This document shows positions 35,638 to 45,200 of a stretch of 64,000 nt of DNA, one piece after another (the first letter of the stretch is position 1; each line of letters opens with the position of its first letter). Below the pieces are notes generated by a model. That model was not told the origin of the DNA. It was given only the letters and a program-made list of their open reading frames with translations, and did not search any database. This DNA is from Pseudomonadota bacterium (GTDB lineage: Bacteria > Desulfobacterota > Binatia > UBA9968). A program made the translations under genes and the position numbers. The stretch spans positions 245,827 through 309,826 of the forward strand of contig JAJPJQ010000023.1 in NCBI GenBank assembly GCA_021324155.1, in the 5' to 3' direction.

Positions 35638-36216
35638 ATGAATTTTAAAGCAACGAATTCTGCCGCCAGACTGACCGCCGTCGTTATCGCCGCGGCCGCG
35701 CCGGACGCCGACGGCGCCGCTAATGCGCGCGAGCGCTTGATCGAGCATCTCGCGTGGACGCTCGCGCACTTTCCTTTCCGGCACTTTGCTGTAGTCGGGC
35801 CGGCCGGGAACGGCGGCCATTTTAGCCACGCTCAAGCTCGTCCGATTGCCACGGCGCTGAGAGAACTGCCGAGCGGCCTGTTCGTGGCTACGGGCGATAT
35901 GCCTTTCATATCGACCGACATGGTCGAATGGCTGCTCGATCACGATGATCCTGCCGCCGACGCTGTCGTACCGCGCCATGCCCAAGGGATCGAGCCGCTG
36001 TTCGCGATCTACAATCCGGGCTTTCTCGCCCATCTCGACGCGGCGCTCGCCGAGCCGGGAGACGCCCTGCTTGCCGCGCTGGATACATCCCGCGTGCGCT
36101 ATGTCGAGACCTCGGAAGGCCTCGCGCGCAGCTTCGTGCGCGTCGAGACCGAAGAAGCGTGCGCGCGGGCGCTCGCAGGCCTGGAGAAAAAATTCGGGGA
36201 TCCGAGCCGGCTGTAG
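35638..36216 (+). CDS. MobA-like nucleotidyltransferase with a degenerate NTP loop
   Basis: 192 residues. The C-terminal two thirds match the MobA/glycosyltransferase-A nucleotidyltransferase fold: 'GLFVATGDMPFISTDMVEWLLDH' (metal-binding Asp in GDMPF), 'AVVPRHAQGIEPLFAIYNPGFLAHLDAALAEPGDALLAAL'. The glycine-rich NTP-binding loop expected at the N-terminus (LxGGxSxRMGxxK) is not there; instead the strand runs 'LTAVVIAAAAPDADGAANARERLIEHLAWTLAHFPF', without GG, R or K in place. It may therefore be inactive as a transferase or bind a different ligand. ATG at 35638 chosen over upstream codons that overlap the divergent benE start. Confidence 0.7.
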   Translation: MNFKATNSAARLTAVVIAAAAPDADGAANARERLIEHLAWTLAHFPFRHFAVVGPAGNGGHFSHAQARPIATALRELPSGLFVATGDMPFISTDMVEWLLDHDDPAADAVVPRHAQGIEPLFAIYNPGFLAHLDAALAEPGDALLAALDTSRVRYVETSEGLARSFVRVETEEACARALAGLEKKFGDPSRL

Positions 36217-36224
36217 AGCGCGCG

Positions 36225-38009
36225 TCAGCGCATCTGCACGACCACATCGACTAGCGCCGGCTTGCCGCTCTTTACGACCTTTACCGCGTCACGCAGCGCC
36301 TTGGCTAAATCTTTCGGCTCGGTCACGGGCCCCGTCGACCATACACCGTAAGATTTCGCATTCGCCGCGAAATCGACGGCCGGCTCTTCGATGCGGATGC
36401 CCACCGTCTTGTTCTCTACCGGACGCTTGCGCAATACCGCCATGCGCTCCTGGTGCTCCTCGTCGTTGTAGTACGAGCGGTTGCTATTGACGACGATCAG
36501 GAGCGGAATCTCGTAGTGCGCCGCGGTCCAGAGCGAGCTGATCGTAAAGAGCAGACAGCCGTCCGGCTGGATGTCGACGCAGAATTTGCCCGAGCCCTTG
36601 TGCGCGAGCGCAGCGCCGAGCGAAGCGGGAAGGCCGTAGCCCAAGCCGCCGCCCTTGTACTTGCCGAGGATCTGGTTGAACTTCGCGCCGGGCATGTAAA
36701 GGTTTTCTTTTCCCTGCGACGTGCCGTTCGTCAGCACCCAGTCCTCGTTTTTCACCGCCTCGGCGATCTCGGTATAGAGCCGCGTCGTCGAGATCGGCTT
36801 CTCGTCCCATTTCTTTTTAAGCTCGCGCGATAGATTCTCCTCGCGCTCGGCGTGGAGCTTTGCCCAGCGGTCGCGCCGCTGCGAGATCGTCGAGGCGTTT
36901 TTCTTGAGACTCTCCTTCTCCGCCTTCAGCCGCCGCACGAGCTCGGGCAAAAAGACGGAAGTGTCCGCCATGATCGAGAGATCGACCTCGCGCAGCTTGT
37001 TGAAATCGTGCGACCACGCGCGCACGAGCAGGTCGTCGAGCCCGACGTTGATGATCTTGGCCGACGGCGACATCAATGGGATCGGCCGCCGCCTCCCCGC
37101 CTCCTGCGCGCGCTGCGTAATGCCGCCTTCGAGGTCCGGCACGTCGAGCACGAGCAAGAGATCGGTCTCGCCGAGAACTTTGTTTGCCATGCCGGTGAGA
37201 TTGAGCGGATGCTTAACGGGAAAATTGAAGCGGCCGAACTGATCGAGCACCGGGATCGCCAATAGCTCGGCCAATTCGACGAGCGCGTTGAAGCCCGCCT
37301 CGCGTCGGCCGACCCAGTCGGCGACGATCGCCGGCGCCTTCGCCGCGAGCAGCCATTTGATCGTTTTCTCGAAGCCTTCCTCCGGCGCCTGCATCGGCAG
37401 CGGCGCGGGATAGCGGTCGAGCGACGGCATCGGAATCTCGCCGTCGAGCTTTTTCTCCTGCACCTCGCTGTCCCAGCAGAGATAGACCGGGCCCATCGGA
37501 TCGGTCGTCGCAAGGCGGTACGCGCGAATGAACGCGTCCGGCACCGCCTCGACACTGCCCGGTTGGTCGTCCCATTTGACGAAGTCGCGCACGAGGTTTC
37601 CCTGCACCAGCGCGGTGTGCACCCAATCGATCCACGGCCGGCGGAGCGCGGTGTCCATCGGCCCCGTGCCGCCCATGACGATCACCGGCAAGCGGTCGCA
37701 CCAGGCGTTGTAGATCGCCATTGCCGCGTGCTGCAGACCGACGATGTTGTGCACGGCGGCTGCCATCGGCTTGCCGGACGCGCGCGCGTAGCCGTGCGCG
37801 AGCGCCACGGTGATCTCCTCGTGCGGGCAGAGGATCATCTCCGGCGCGCGGTTGCCGCCGTAGTTGACGAGCGAATTGTGCAGGCCGCGGAACGTCGCGC
37901 CGGGATTGAGCGCGATGTAGTCGAATTCGAACGCTTTCAGCATGTCGACGATTACGTCGGAGCCGTACTCGGCGCGCGGCTTTTCGATCTTCCTGGCGGG
38001 CTTGCTCAT
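36225..38009 (-). CDS. Thiamine pyrophosphate-dependent enzyme (benzoylformate decarboxylase/acetolactate synthase family)
   Basis: 594 residues with the three domains of the family. N-terminal PYR domain: 'FDYIALNPGATFRGLHNSLVNYGG' and the cofactor-activating Glu in 'MILCPHEEITVALAHGYARASGKPMAAAVHNIVGLQHAAMAIYNAW'. C-terminal PP domain: 'KYKGGGLGYGLPASLGAALAHKGSGKFCVDIQPDGCLLFTISSLWTAAHYEIPLLIVVNSNRSYYN', where Q-P-D-G stands for the usual G-D-G of the TPP/Mg motif and N is conserved. Likely decarboxylates or ligates a 2-keto acid; the Gly-to-Pro change at the metal motif argues for a divergent substrate class. It precedes, in the opposite orientation, a VOC gene. Confidence 0.85.
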   Translation of the reverse strand: MSKPARKIEKPRAEYGSDVIVDMLKAFEFDYIALNPGATFRGLHNSLVNYGGNRAPEMILCPHEEITVALAHGYARASGKPMAAAVHNIVGLQHAAMAIYNAWCDRLPVIVMGGTGPMDTALRRPWIDWVHTALVQGNLVRDFVKWDDQPGSVEAVPDAFIRAYRLATTDPMGPVYLCWDSEVQEKKLDGEIPMPSLDRYPAPLPMQAPEEGFEKTIKWLLAAKAPAIVADWVGRREAGFNALVELAELLAIPVLDQFGRFNFPVKHPLNLTGMANKVLGETDLLLVLDVPDLEGGITQRAQEAGRRRPIPLMSPSAKIINVGLDDLLVRAWSHDFNKLREVDLSIMADTSVFLPELVRRLKAEKESLKKNASTISQRRDRWAKLHAEREENLSRELKKKWDEKPISTTRLYTEIAEAVKNEDWVLTNGTSQGKENLYMPGAKFNQILGKYKGGGLGYGLPASLGAALAHKGSGKFCVDIQPDGCLLFTISSLWTAAHYEIPLLIVVNSNRSYYNDEEHQERMAVLRKRPVENKTVGIRIEEPAVDFAANAKSYGVWSTGPVTEPKDLAKALRDAVKVVKSGKPALVDVVVQMR

Positions 38010-38174
38010 TGAGAACTCCTTCTGGGTGTAAGGTCTGAATTTCTCGAACGCACCATATGCGAAGCGCTTTGAGGTGGCAAGTCGCGGATCGATTTTATTC
38101 CCGCGTTGACCTGCGCCTCGCGGAGAAGTAAGTTGCCTGCGAAGGCGCTAAAATATTCATAAGGAGAGCGGCAT

Positions 38175-38675
38175 ATGGCGATCAAAATCAAGCGCACCGG
38201 CCATTTGGTTCTCAAGGTGAAAGATCTGGAGCGCTCGCGGCGCTTCTTCACAGAAGTGTTGGGCTTGCCCGTTGTCGGCGAGGCGCCACAGGCGGGTTTT
38301 CTGTTCTTTAGCCCCGATGTCGAAGCGAATCATCACGTGCTCGCGATCCGCCAGGCGCCCGAAGGCGCGCGCACGCCCGAGCCGAACGATATCGGCATGG
38401 AACACGTCGCTTACGAGCTGGAATCGTTCGCCGATTTGCAGGAAGCGTATCGCATCTTCAAAGCGAACAACGTCCGGCTGCGGCACGTCGTCTTTCACGG
38501 CGTCACCAAGAGCATTTATTTCTACGATCCCGACGGCAACATGCTGGAGGTTTACTGCAACGTGCCGCCGGACGAATACAAGAAGAGCGTGAAAAATCCT
38601 TACGGACTCTACGGCGATATAACCGCGGAGCTCGAAGGCAAAGAGCAGCAACGGCCGGGAACGGTAGCGCCGTAA
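38175..38675 (+). CDS. VOC-superfamily protein (glyoxalase/extradiol dioxygenase fold)
   Basis: 166 residues. Two beta-alpha-beta-beta-beta modules: 'IKIKRTGHLVLKVKDLERSRRFFTEVLGLPVVGE' with the first metal His, and 'DIGMEHVAYELESFADLQEAYRIFKANNVRL...' with a second His; 'KSIYFYDPDGNMLEVYC' provides the Glu. The metal triad His-His-Glu fits an active dioxygenase or lyase. The substrate is unknown; location beside a TPP decarboxylase and TAXI receptor fits aromatic or organic-acid catabolism. Good ribosome site AAGGAGAG. Confidence 0.87.
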   Translation: MAIKIKRTGHLVLKVKDLERSRRFFTEVLGLPVVGEAPQAGFLFFSPDVEANHHVLAIRQAPEGARTPEPNDIGMEHVAYELESFADLQEAYRIFKANNVRLRHVVFHGVTKSIYFYDPDGNMLEVYCNVPPDEYKKSVKNPYGLYGDITAELEGKEQQRPGTVAP

Positions 38676-38690
38676 AACACAGACGTTTTA

Positions 38691-38766
38691 AGTTACAGGT
38701 TTCAGGCCCCGGTCGCGTGCTTCCATGGACTCTCATACGTGAAAGTTGAAACCTGAAACCAGAAAC
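38691..38766. repeat. Intergenic inverted repeat (family C, GAAACCTGAAAC type)
   Basis: CAGGTTTCA at 38698-38706 pairs with TGAAACCTG at 38748-38756, followed by AAACCAGAAACTC. A related block, with AACCTGAAACCAGAAAC in common, lies at 62001-62066. The repeat's right edge supplies an artefactual upstream Met to the next gene. Confidence 0.7.
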
Positions 38767-38781
38767 TCCGAGGTATTTTAT

Positions 38782-39744
38782 ATGGAACCGCTTCCGCGGG
38801 GCGCGAATTTTCAACGGTGCAAACTCATGTGGGAGATCGGCCTGCATATCGCCGGCGACCCGGCCACGCCGTATTACGGCAACCGCGACATGATGATCGC
38901 CGTCGGCAGCGGCTCGGGCGACAACTATCGCCCATGGCTGCGCATGGCGACCGGCGCGCCGCATCTCGCGCATGCCGTCTGCCGCGGCGAGCTGGAGATG
39001 TCGATGGTGAACCCCTCCGGCTTTTTAACCCAAGCCTATCGCGGCACGGGTCTTTTCCCGAAGTCGCTGCCCGTGCGCGTGCTGGCGATCTATCCGTCGT
39101 GGGACCGCTTCGTCTACGTCGTCCATCCGCGCACGGGCCTCAAGTCGCTCGCCGAGATCAAAGAGAAGCGCTATCCGCTTAAACTTTCCATCCGCGAGGA
39201 CAAGGCGCACTCGACACGCGTGCTAGTCGACCAGACGCTCGCCGCCTACGGCTTCACGCTGCCCGACCTGGAATCGTGGGGCGGCAGCTTGCAGGTGAAC
39301 GGCGGCCCGGGCGACAAGCGGCGCATGGACGCTATCGCCGCGGGCGCGATCGACGCGATCTTCGACGAGGGACTCGTTCTATGGTTCGAGAAGGCGCTCG
39401 CCGCCGGCTTCCAGCCCATTCCGCTCGACGAATCGGTATTTGCCAAGTTGCAGGCGATCGGCTGGCGTCGCGTGAGAATTCCCGCGCGCCACTATCCGCA
39501 TTTGGAGGCGGATCACGACTGTCTCGACTACGGCGGGTGGCCGCTCTACACGCGCGCGTCGCTGCCGGACGAGGACGCCTACAAAGTCTGCGCCGCGATC
39601 GCCGCGCGCAAGGACGAGATTTTCTGGGAGGATTCTTTCACCGGCATCGGCCAGCTCGGGCAGGACACTCCCGCGACGCCGCGCGACGTGCCGCTCCATC
39701 CAGGCGCGGAGCGCTGGTACAAGGAAAACGGATTTAACGTTTAA
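38782..39744 (+). CDS. TAXI-like solute-binding domain protein lacking a signal peptide
   Basis: 320 residues from the ATG at 38782, which has a GAGGT ribosome site; the frame is open 12 codons further but those are repeat sequence. 'MMIAVGSGSGDNYRPWLRMATGAPHLAHAVCRGELEMSMVNPSGFLTQAYRGTG' and 'AGAIDAIFDEGLVLWFEKALAAGFQPIPLDESVFAKLQAIGWRRVRIPA' follow the TAXI/TRAP receptor plan (a G-S-G-x-G-x-x-Y loop binding a carboxylate, then a ligand-gated hinge). Unlike true TAXI receptors there is no export signal and no permease nearby, so it would act in the cytoplasm, as a sensor or an enzyme-like binder. Confidence 0.75.
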   Translation: MEPLPRGANFQRCKLMWEIGLHIAGDPATPYYGNRDMMIAVGSGSGDNYRPWLRMATGAPHLAHAVCRGELEMSMVNPSGFLTQAYRGTGLFPKSLPVRVLAIYPSWDRFVYVVHPRTGLKSLAEIKEKRYPLKLSIREDKAHSTRVLVDQTLAAYGFTLPDLESWGGSLQVNGGPGDKRRMDAIAAGAIDAIFDEGLVLWFEKALAAGFQPIPLDESVFAKLQAIGWRRVRIPARHYPHLEADHDCLDYGGWPLYTRASLPDEDAYKVCAAIAARKDEIFWEDSFTGIGQLGQDTPATPRDVPLHPGAERWYKENGFNV

Positions 39745-39795
39745 GGTCGGTTCGCCTGCCGTGAGCTCGTCGAAGGGCGAAGCGCCCCTACGCAT

Positions 39796-41016
39796 TCATT
39801 TCCTTATCCGTTGCTCTAACGCATCGAGCGTCGGCGCGATCGGCTTCAACGCCGCGTTCACAACCTGCACGGCCGACGGCTGCTTCAAGCCATGGCCGGT
39901 GATGTTGCATACGACCGTTTCGTCTTTCTGAATCGTTCCCGTTTCCGCAAGCTTCTTCGCCGCGGCAACCGAGATGGCGGCGGCGGGCTCGGCGAAAATG
40001 CCGGCGCGCCGCGCCAGCAGCGATTGCGCCGATAAAATCTCCTCGTCGCTCAACGCGACGGCCGCGCCCTTCGACGCGCGCAGCGCGGCGAGCGCGCGGT
40101 CGCCGAGGGCGGCGGGATTGCCCACCTGAATGCTTTCCGCGACCGTCGGCTTCGCCGCGACGGGCGCGACCCGCTCGAGGCGATTTTCGAATGCAGCCAC
40201 GATCGGCGCCGCGGCCGCGCTCTGCGCGGCGACGAGCCGCGGCGATTTCTTCGTGCAGCCGAGCGCCTGGAGCTCGCCCCACCCTTTCCACATCGCGCAA
40301 ATCCCCGCGCCGCCGGCGGTCGGATGAATCACCCAATCGGGAACGGCGCCGTCCATTTGATCGAGCGTTTCGTAAGCGTAAGATTTCTTTCCTTCGTTGC
40401 GGTAAGGGTTGCTCGACAGGCAATCGTACCAGGCGAACTCCTGGAGCGCTTCGCGGTAGAGTCGCGCGACCTCGTTGTCGAAGCTGCCTTCGACGACGAC
40501 TACGATCGCGCCGTAGGCGGCGGCTTGGATAATTTTCGATGTTTCGGTTCCCGCGGGAACCATGACGATACTTTTCAAGCCGGCCGCCGCCGCGTAAGCC
40601 GCGACCGACGCGGCGGCGTTGCCGGTCGAGATCACCGCGGCGGTGTCGAAGCCGAGCTCGCGCGCGCGGGAAATGCCGACGGCGTTGCTGCGGTCTTTGA
40701 GCGAGGCGGTCGGCAGCGCGCTGTCGTTCTTGAGCAGCAGGCGCGGAAGCCCGAGCGCTTCAGCCAACCGGCGCGGCGCGATCAGCGGCGTGTAGCCTTC
40801 GCCGAGAGTCACGATGCTGGCGCGATCTTCGACAGGAAAAAATTCGAACCAGCGCCAGATCGTGCGCTCGGCGTGCTTACGAATTTTTGCTAAACCGACG
40901 CAGGCGAGATCGACGATCGCTTCGAGCACCGCGCCGCAAACTTTACAGCGAAACGTCTTCCATGACGGCGACTGCCAACCGCAGCGGGGACATTGGAGCG
41001 CCTTGAGCTTTCCCAC
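39796..41016 (-). CDS. Threonine synthase-like PLP enzyme with N-terminal zinc ribbon
   Basis: 406 residues. Residues 9-28 hold two CxxC pairs ('CPRCGW...FRCKVCG'). The fold-type II PLP domain has 'LGEGYTPLIAPRRLAEALGLPRLLLKNDSALPTASLKDRSNAVGISRARELGF' (Schiff-base Lys in S-L-K-D-R), the phosphate-binding 'ISTGNAAASVAAYAAAAGL' and 'HPTAGGAGICAMWKGW'. Canonical threonine synthase reads PTGSFKDRG and STGNTGAS; here the motifs are altered (PTASLKDRS), so the enzyme may act on another substrate. The Asn/Thr near 'VCNITGHGLKQP' is conserved as in threonine synthases. Stop is 51 bp from the TAXI gene's end (convergent). Confidence 0.8.
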   Translation of the reverse strand: MGKLKALQCPRCGWQSPSWKTFRCKVCGAVLEAIVDLACVGLAKIRKHAERTIWRWFEFFPVEDRASIVTLGEGYTPLIAPRRLAEALGLPRLLLKNDSALPTASLKDRSNAVGISRARELGFDTAAVISTGNAAASVAAYAAAAGLKSIVMVPAGTETSKIIQAAAYGAIVVVVEGSFDNEVARLYREALQEFAWYDCLSSNPYRNEGKKSYAYETLDQMDGAVPDWVIHPTAGGAGICAMWKGWGELQALGCTKKSPRLVAAQSAAAAPIVAAFENRLERVAPVAAKPTVAESIQVGNPAALGDRALAALRASKGAAVALSDEEILSAQSLLARRAGIFAEPAAAISVAAAKKLAETGTIQKDETVVCNITGHGLKQPSAVQVVNAALKPIAPTLDALEQRIRK

Positions 41017-41019
41017 CGC

Positions 41020-41673
41020 TTACCAGGCCGCTTTGCCCATCGCCCAGCGGTCGAGGCTCGCGAGATATTCGCGGAACAGCACCATGCGCATCGCGACGGC
41101 GCGGCGCGCGAGTTCCTGGCGCTCTTCGGTCGTAGCGTAGCGCTTCAGAAATATCTGCGGGACGCTGCCGTGCCCCTCTTCGTCCTCCGTGATGCGGCGG
41201 TAGGGCTCTTTGATCCACTCCGGCACCGACGGTGAATTGAGGCACATCTGGATGAGATAGTTCGCGACCGTCTCGCCAGCGAGCGAGAAGCCGGCGATGC
41301 GCTCGCACGTATCGGCGAGCCCTTCGATCGCGTTGAACATCGCGGTCTGCGCCGGCAGCGGCTTGTAATCGGACGGCTCCGCGCCTAAATCCCGGATGCG
41401 CTTCGACAAAAGACCAGCGTGCGTCATCTCCTCGTGCGCGGACTCGGCCATCATCGTCTTGACGTCGAGCTCGGGCGTGGTCTTGAGCCACATACCGAAC
41501 AGATCCGCCGCGCGCAGCTCGTTGTAGAGGCGGCTCTGCATGACGCGCACGCGCTCCGCGTCGCTGCTGAGAGGGATATAGCTGTAGGCCGGCGGCGCGG
41601 CGTCGAGCGAGCGGCAGAAAGCGTGAATCGGTTCCAGCAGCTCGCGGACGAAATCTTCGCTCGGCTTTGTCAT
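41020..41673 (-). CDS. Ferritin-like di-iron protein
   Basis: 217 residues, all-helical. Glu/His residues spaced as in ferritin-like di-iron carboxylate proteins: 'LYNELRAADLFGMW' (Glu), 'MMAESAHEEMTHAGLLSKRI' (E-x-x-H), 'SLAGETVANYLIQM' (Glu), 'ITEDEEGHGSVPQIFL' (E-x-x-H). It may be an oxygenase or iron-binding protein; reaction unknown. It lies 3 bp upstream of the threonine-synthase-like gene and 7 bp downstream of the next gene, a three-gene operon. Confidence 0.75.
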   Translation of the reverse strand: MTKPSEDFVRELLEPIHAFCRSLDAAPPAYSYIPLSSDAERVRVMQSRLYNELRAADLFGMWLKTTPELDVKTMMAESAHEEMTHAGLLSKRIRDLGAEPSDYKPLPAQTAMFNAIEGLADTCERIAGFSLAGETVANYLIQMCLNSPSVPEWIKEPYRRITEDEEGHGSVPQIFLKRYATTEERQELARRAVAMRMVLFREYLASLDRWAMGKAAW

Positions 41674-41680
41674 GTCTTCC

Positions 41681-42196
41681 TCAATGCGTCGCGGTCCGGC
41701 GCTCCAGCTCGTTCAGCGATTTTTCGAGATCGCCCTCGAGATCGCCGACGTCGAAGCCGACGGCGCGCGCGCCGTCGAGGATCGCGATGCAGACCATCAC
41801 GAGCTCGAGCGCCTCCTTCGGCGGCGCCTCGTCGGGATGGGAATAAAGATAATGATCGACGCGCTGCTTGAGAGTCAAGAAGTCGCGCAGGCACACGACC
41901 GGCGGCAAATCTTTTAACGGTCCGGTATTCGCGGTCAACGGCTCGAAAGCCACGCCGCCGGGATCGACGAGCGCGATCTGCCGGCCATCCTCGAATAGGA
42001 AAACCAGATACGTATCTTTCGTCTCGGGGTGGATCTTTTCCTCGAAGGCTTTCAAGTCGCGCCACGGCACGCGCAGCGATTTCGCGGATGCAACGTCGAG
42101 CAGCGTCGAGCTCTCGGCGTCGTAAAGGGCCGCCTGCGGGTGATTCGCGAGCCATTGCGCCGCTTTGCTCCGCGCCTGGTCGATCGTCTCGGCCAT
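41681..42196 (-). CDS. Conserved-looking hypothetical protein
   Basis: 171 residues, soluble, acidic. A beta-rich middle ('KDTYLVFLFEDGRQIALVDPGGVAFEP') is followed by a helical C-terminus ending 'GDLEGDLEKSLNELERRTATH'. No catalytic motif or family recognised. It starts the operon that continues with the ferritin-like and threonine-synthase-like genes, so a joint role is plausible but undefined. Divergent from the NRPS gene, 102 bp away. Confidence 0.65.
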   Translation of the reverse strand: MAETIDQARSKAAQWLANHPQAALYDAESSTLLDVASAKSLRVPWRDLKAFEEKIHPETKDTYLVFLFEDGRQIALVDPGGVAFEPLTANTGPLKDLPPVVCLRDFLTLKQRVDHYLYSHPDEAPPKEALELVMVCIAILDGARAVGFDVGDLEGDLEKSLNELERRTATH

Positions 42197-42254
42197 GCTC
42201 GGATTCTAGCACGGATTCAGGCGCCCAGGGCAAGGCGCTTACGGCGGTTTAATA

Positions 42255-42283
42255 TTGATCTGAAAGCACGGATCGGCTATTTT
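42255..42283 (+). promoter_or_regulatory. Promoter of the first NRPS gene
   Basis: TTGATC at 42255-42260, 17-bp spacer, TATTTT at 42278-42283; the ATG at 42299 is 15 bp on. The leader would be under 10 nt and has no Shine-Dalgarno. Confidence 0.6.
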
Positions 42284-42298
42284 CGCGGACGAAGTTTT

Positions 42299-45200
42299 AT
42301 GCTGCTCGCCGAAGGCGCCGCGGATCTTTACCGCCACTCCAATCTGACACCGCATCAATTGCTCGTCTGGTTTGGACAAAAGCTTCATCCCGAGGTCCCG
42401 CTCTACAATGTGGCGGTCGGCTTTACGCTGTGGGGCAAGATCGATCCCGAGGCGTTTCGTGCCGCGTTCCGCCAGCTCATCGCTTCGAGCGATGCGCTCC
42501 GCACGGTGGTCGACGAGATCGACGGCGTGCCGCATCAGAGGCCTGTGGAGAACAACGACTACGAATTGGAATACGTCGACTGCTCTGGGGCTGCGCCGCC
42601 GGAACAGGCTTGCAACGAACGAATGCGCGCGCGCCTTAGCGTGCCACTCGATATGTCGCGGCGCCTTTTCGATGCGGCCCTGTTCAAGGTCGGAGATGAG
42701 AAATACGTCTGGTATCTTAATCAGCACCATATCATCTGCGACGGTGTTTCCGTCATGCTCGCCTATAACCATTTGGCAGAACTCTATAGCCGGGCGCTCG
42801 CCGGCACTCTGGACGACGCACCGCCGCTGCCGCGATCGTACGATCACATCGACTACGAGCTGGAGCGGCAGCGCTCGCCCCGACAAGCCGAGACGGAGGC
42901 CTACTGGCGGCGGAAGCTGATGGAAGATGTCGAACCGATGGACATCTACGGCTCGCGGCCTCGACGCACGATGCGTATCGAGAGACACTCGATCGACCTC
43001 GGACTGGAAAGGCGCTCCAAACTCAGGGCGATAGCCTCCGATAAAGCCGTGGCCCGGGGCTCGGGGAATCTGGCCGTCTTTTCGCTGATCGCCGCGGCGC
43101 TTTACGCTTATCTTTATCGCGCGAGCCGGAAAAACCGCCTCTCCATCGGCGTGCCATTCCACAATCGCGCCGCTACTCCGTTCAAGGACGTTCTCGGGCT
43201 CATCATGAAGGTGGTTCCTCTGCAGATCGCGATCGAGCGGGGCGACACATTTCTCGCAATCATCGAAAAAATCCACAGCGAAATGTCCGCCATCCGCCCT
43301 TATCGCAACGTCACGCTCGCAAACTCCCCCGCCGCGCGCGTCTACGATGTGTGGCTGAATTACTTCACGACAACCTACCCCGATTTTTGCGGCATGCCGG
43401 TGCGGAACGATTGGCTTCACCCGGGCTTTGCACGGGACGCCCTGGCGCTGCAGGTGCGCGATTTCCAAGGCACCGGCGATCTGACGTTGGATTTCGACTT
43501 GCATTGCGACGTCTTCGAGGAGCAAGAACGCCGCGCGGTGATCCGTCATTTTCTGAAAGTCTTCGACGCGCTGCTCGAAAATCCCGCGGCAAGTATCGAC
43601 GACATTTCACTAATCGACGACTCCGAGCGCCGGCTGATCATCGAAGATTGGAACGCATCGACGTGGCAGCCGTCCTCCGAGCAGACGCTGACGCGCCTCT
43701 TCGAGGCCGCCGCACGCAGAAATCCCGATGGAATCGCGCTCGAATTTGAAGGACGCGCAACGACTTACGCGCAGTTGAACAGCGAAGCGAACCGGCTCGC
43801 GCGGCACCTCCGCGCGCATGGCGCCGGTCCGGAGACGATTGTCGCGTTTTGCGCCGAGCCGTCGCCGGAGATGCTCGTCGGCATTCTGGGAATTCTGAAA
43901 GCCGGCGCGGCCTATCTCCCGCTCGATCCGGAATATCCGCGCGAAAGGCTCTCTTATATGCTGGCCGACTCGGGAGCGGCGCTCCTGCTGACCGAGAAAA
44001 GATTATCGGCCGTCTATCCACACCTCGAAGGCGTGAGTGCGCCCGCCGTCGTTTACATGGACGCGGATCGTGAAGCCATCGCCGCCGGCGCGAATAGCGA
44101 CCTTGACGGCGGGCCGAGCCCGCAGAGTCTCGCCTACGTCATGTACACCTCCGGCAGCACCGGCGCGCCGAAGGGCGTCATGATCGAGCACGGCGCCGTC
44201 TGCAATCGGCTGAAATGGGGCGTCGACTTCTATCGATTGAATGAAACCGACCGCGTGTTGCAGAAAGCTTCGTTCGCGTTCGACGCCTCGGTATGGGAGA
44301 TTTTCGAGCCGCAGATCGCGGGCGCGCGGATCGTCATGGCGAAACCGCGCGGCCGCATTGATGTCGAATATCTGGCAGATTTAATCGCTGCCCGAAAGGT
44401 GACCGTCGCGGAATTCTCGCCTTCGCTGCTGCGCGCGCTGCTCGACGACAATAAACTCGCCGCCTGCACGGCGTTGAAGCGCGTTTTTTCCGGCGGCGAA
44501 GTGCTTCCGCGCGACGTGACGCGAGAATTTTTCGCGCAATCGCGCGCCGAGCTTTACAACACCTACGGGCCGACGGAGACTTCGATCGATGTCACGCATT
44601 GGAAATGCGGCGGCGAAGCTGCCAAGAACGTGCCGATCGGCCGTCCCGTCGCTGGGATGCGCGTTTACATTCTCGACGACCGGATGGAGCCCGCGCCGCC
44701 GGGCATGCCGGGAGAGCTCTGCATCGGCGGCGTCGGCGTCGCGCGCGGCTACTTGAACGCTCCGGAGCTAACGGCCGAGAAGTTCGTCCCGGACCCGTTC
44801 AGCTCCGTGCCCGGCGCGCGCCTGTATAAGTCCGGCGACATGGCGCGCCACCGACGCGACGGCGCGATCGAATTTCTCGGGCGGAAGGACGATCAAGTCA
44901 AAGTCCGGGGCTTCCGCATCGAGCCCGGCGAGATCGAGGCGGCGCTGCGATCCCATCCGGCGATACGGCAAGCCGTCGTTGTCCCGCGCGAGAACGGCCG
45001 AGGTGACAGCCGGCTGGCGGCTTATCTCGTCGCCGCCGATCACGCGCCGCCGGCCGAGCCGGACCTCCGGCGCTTCTTGCGCGAGCGGCTGCCGGAATAC
45101 ATGGTGCCGCGCTCATTTGTTTTCCTCGAGTCGATCCCCGTGACACGGAACGGCAAAGTCGACCGGCTCGCGCTGCCTTCCCCGAACGGCGATTCTCAGC

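Noticed and set aside
42029..42298. A 90-residue N-terminal extension of the first NRPS
   Set aside because: It is antisense to the hypothetical gene at 41681-42196, crosses the promoter at 42255-42283 and has no similarity to condensation domains.
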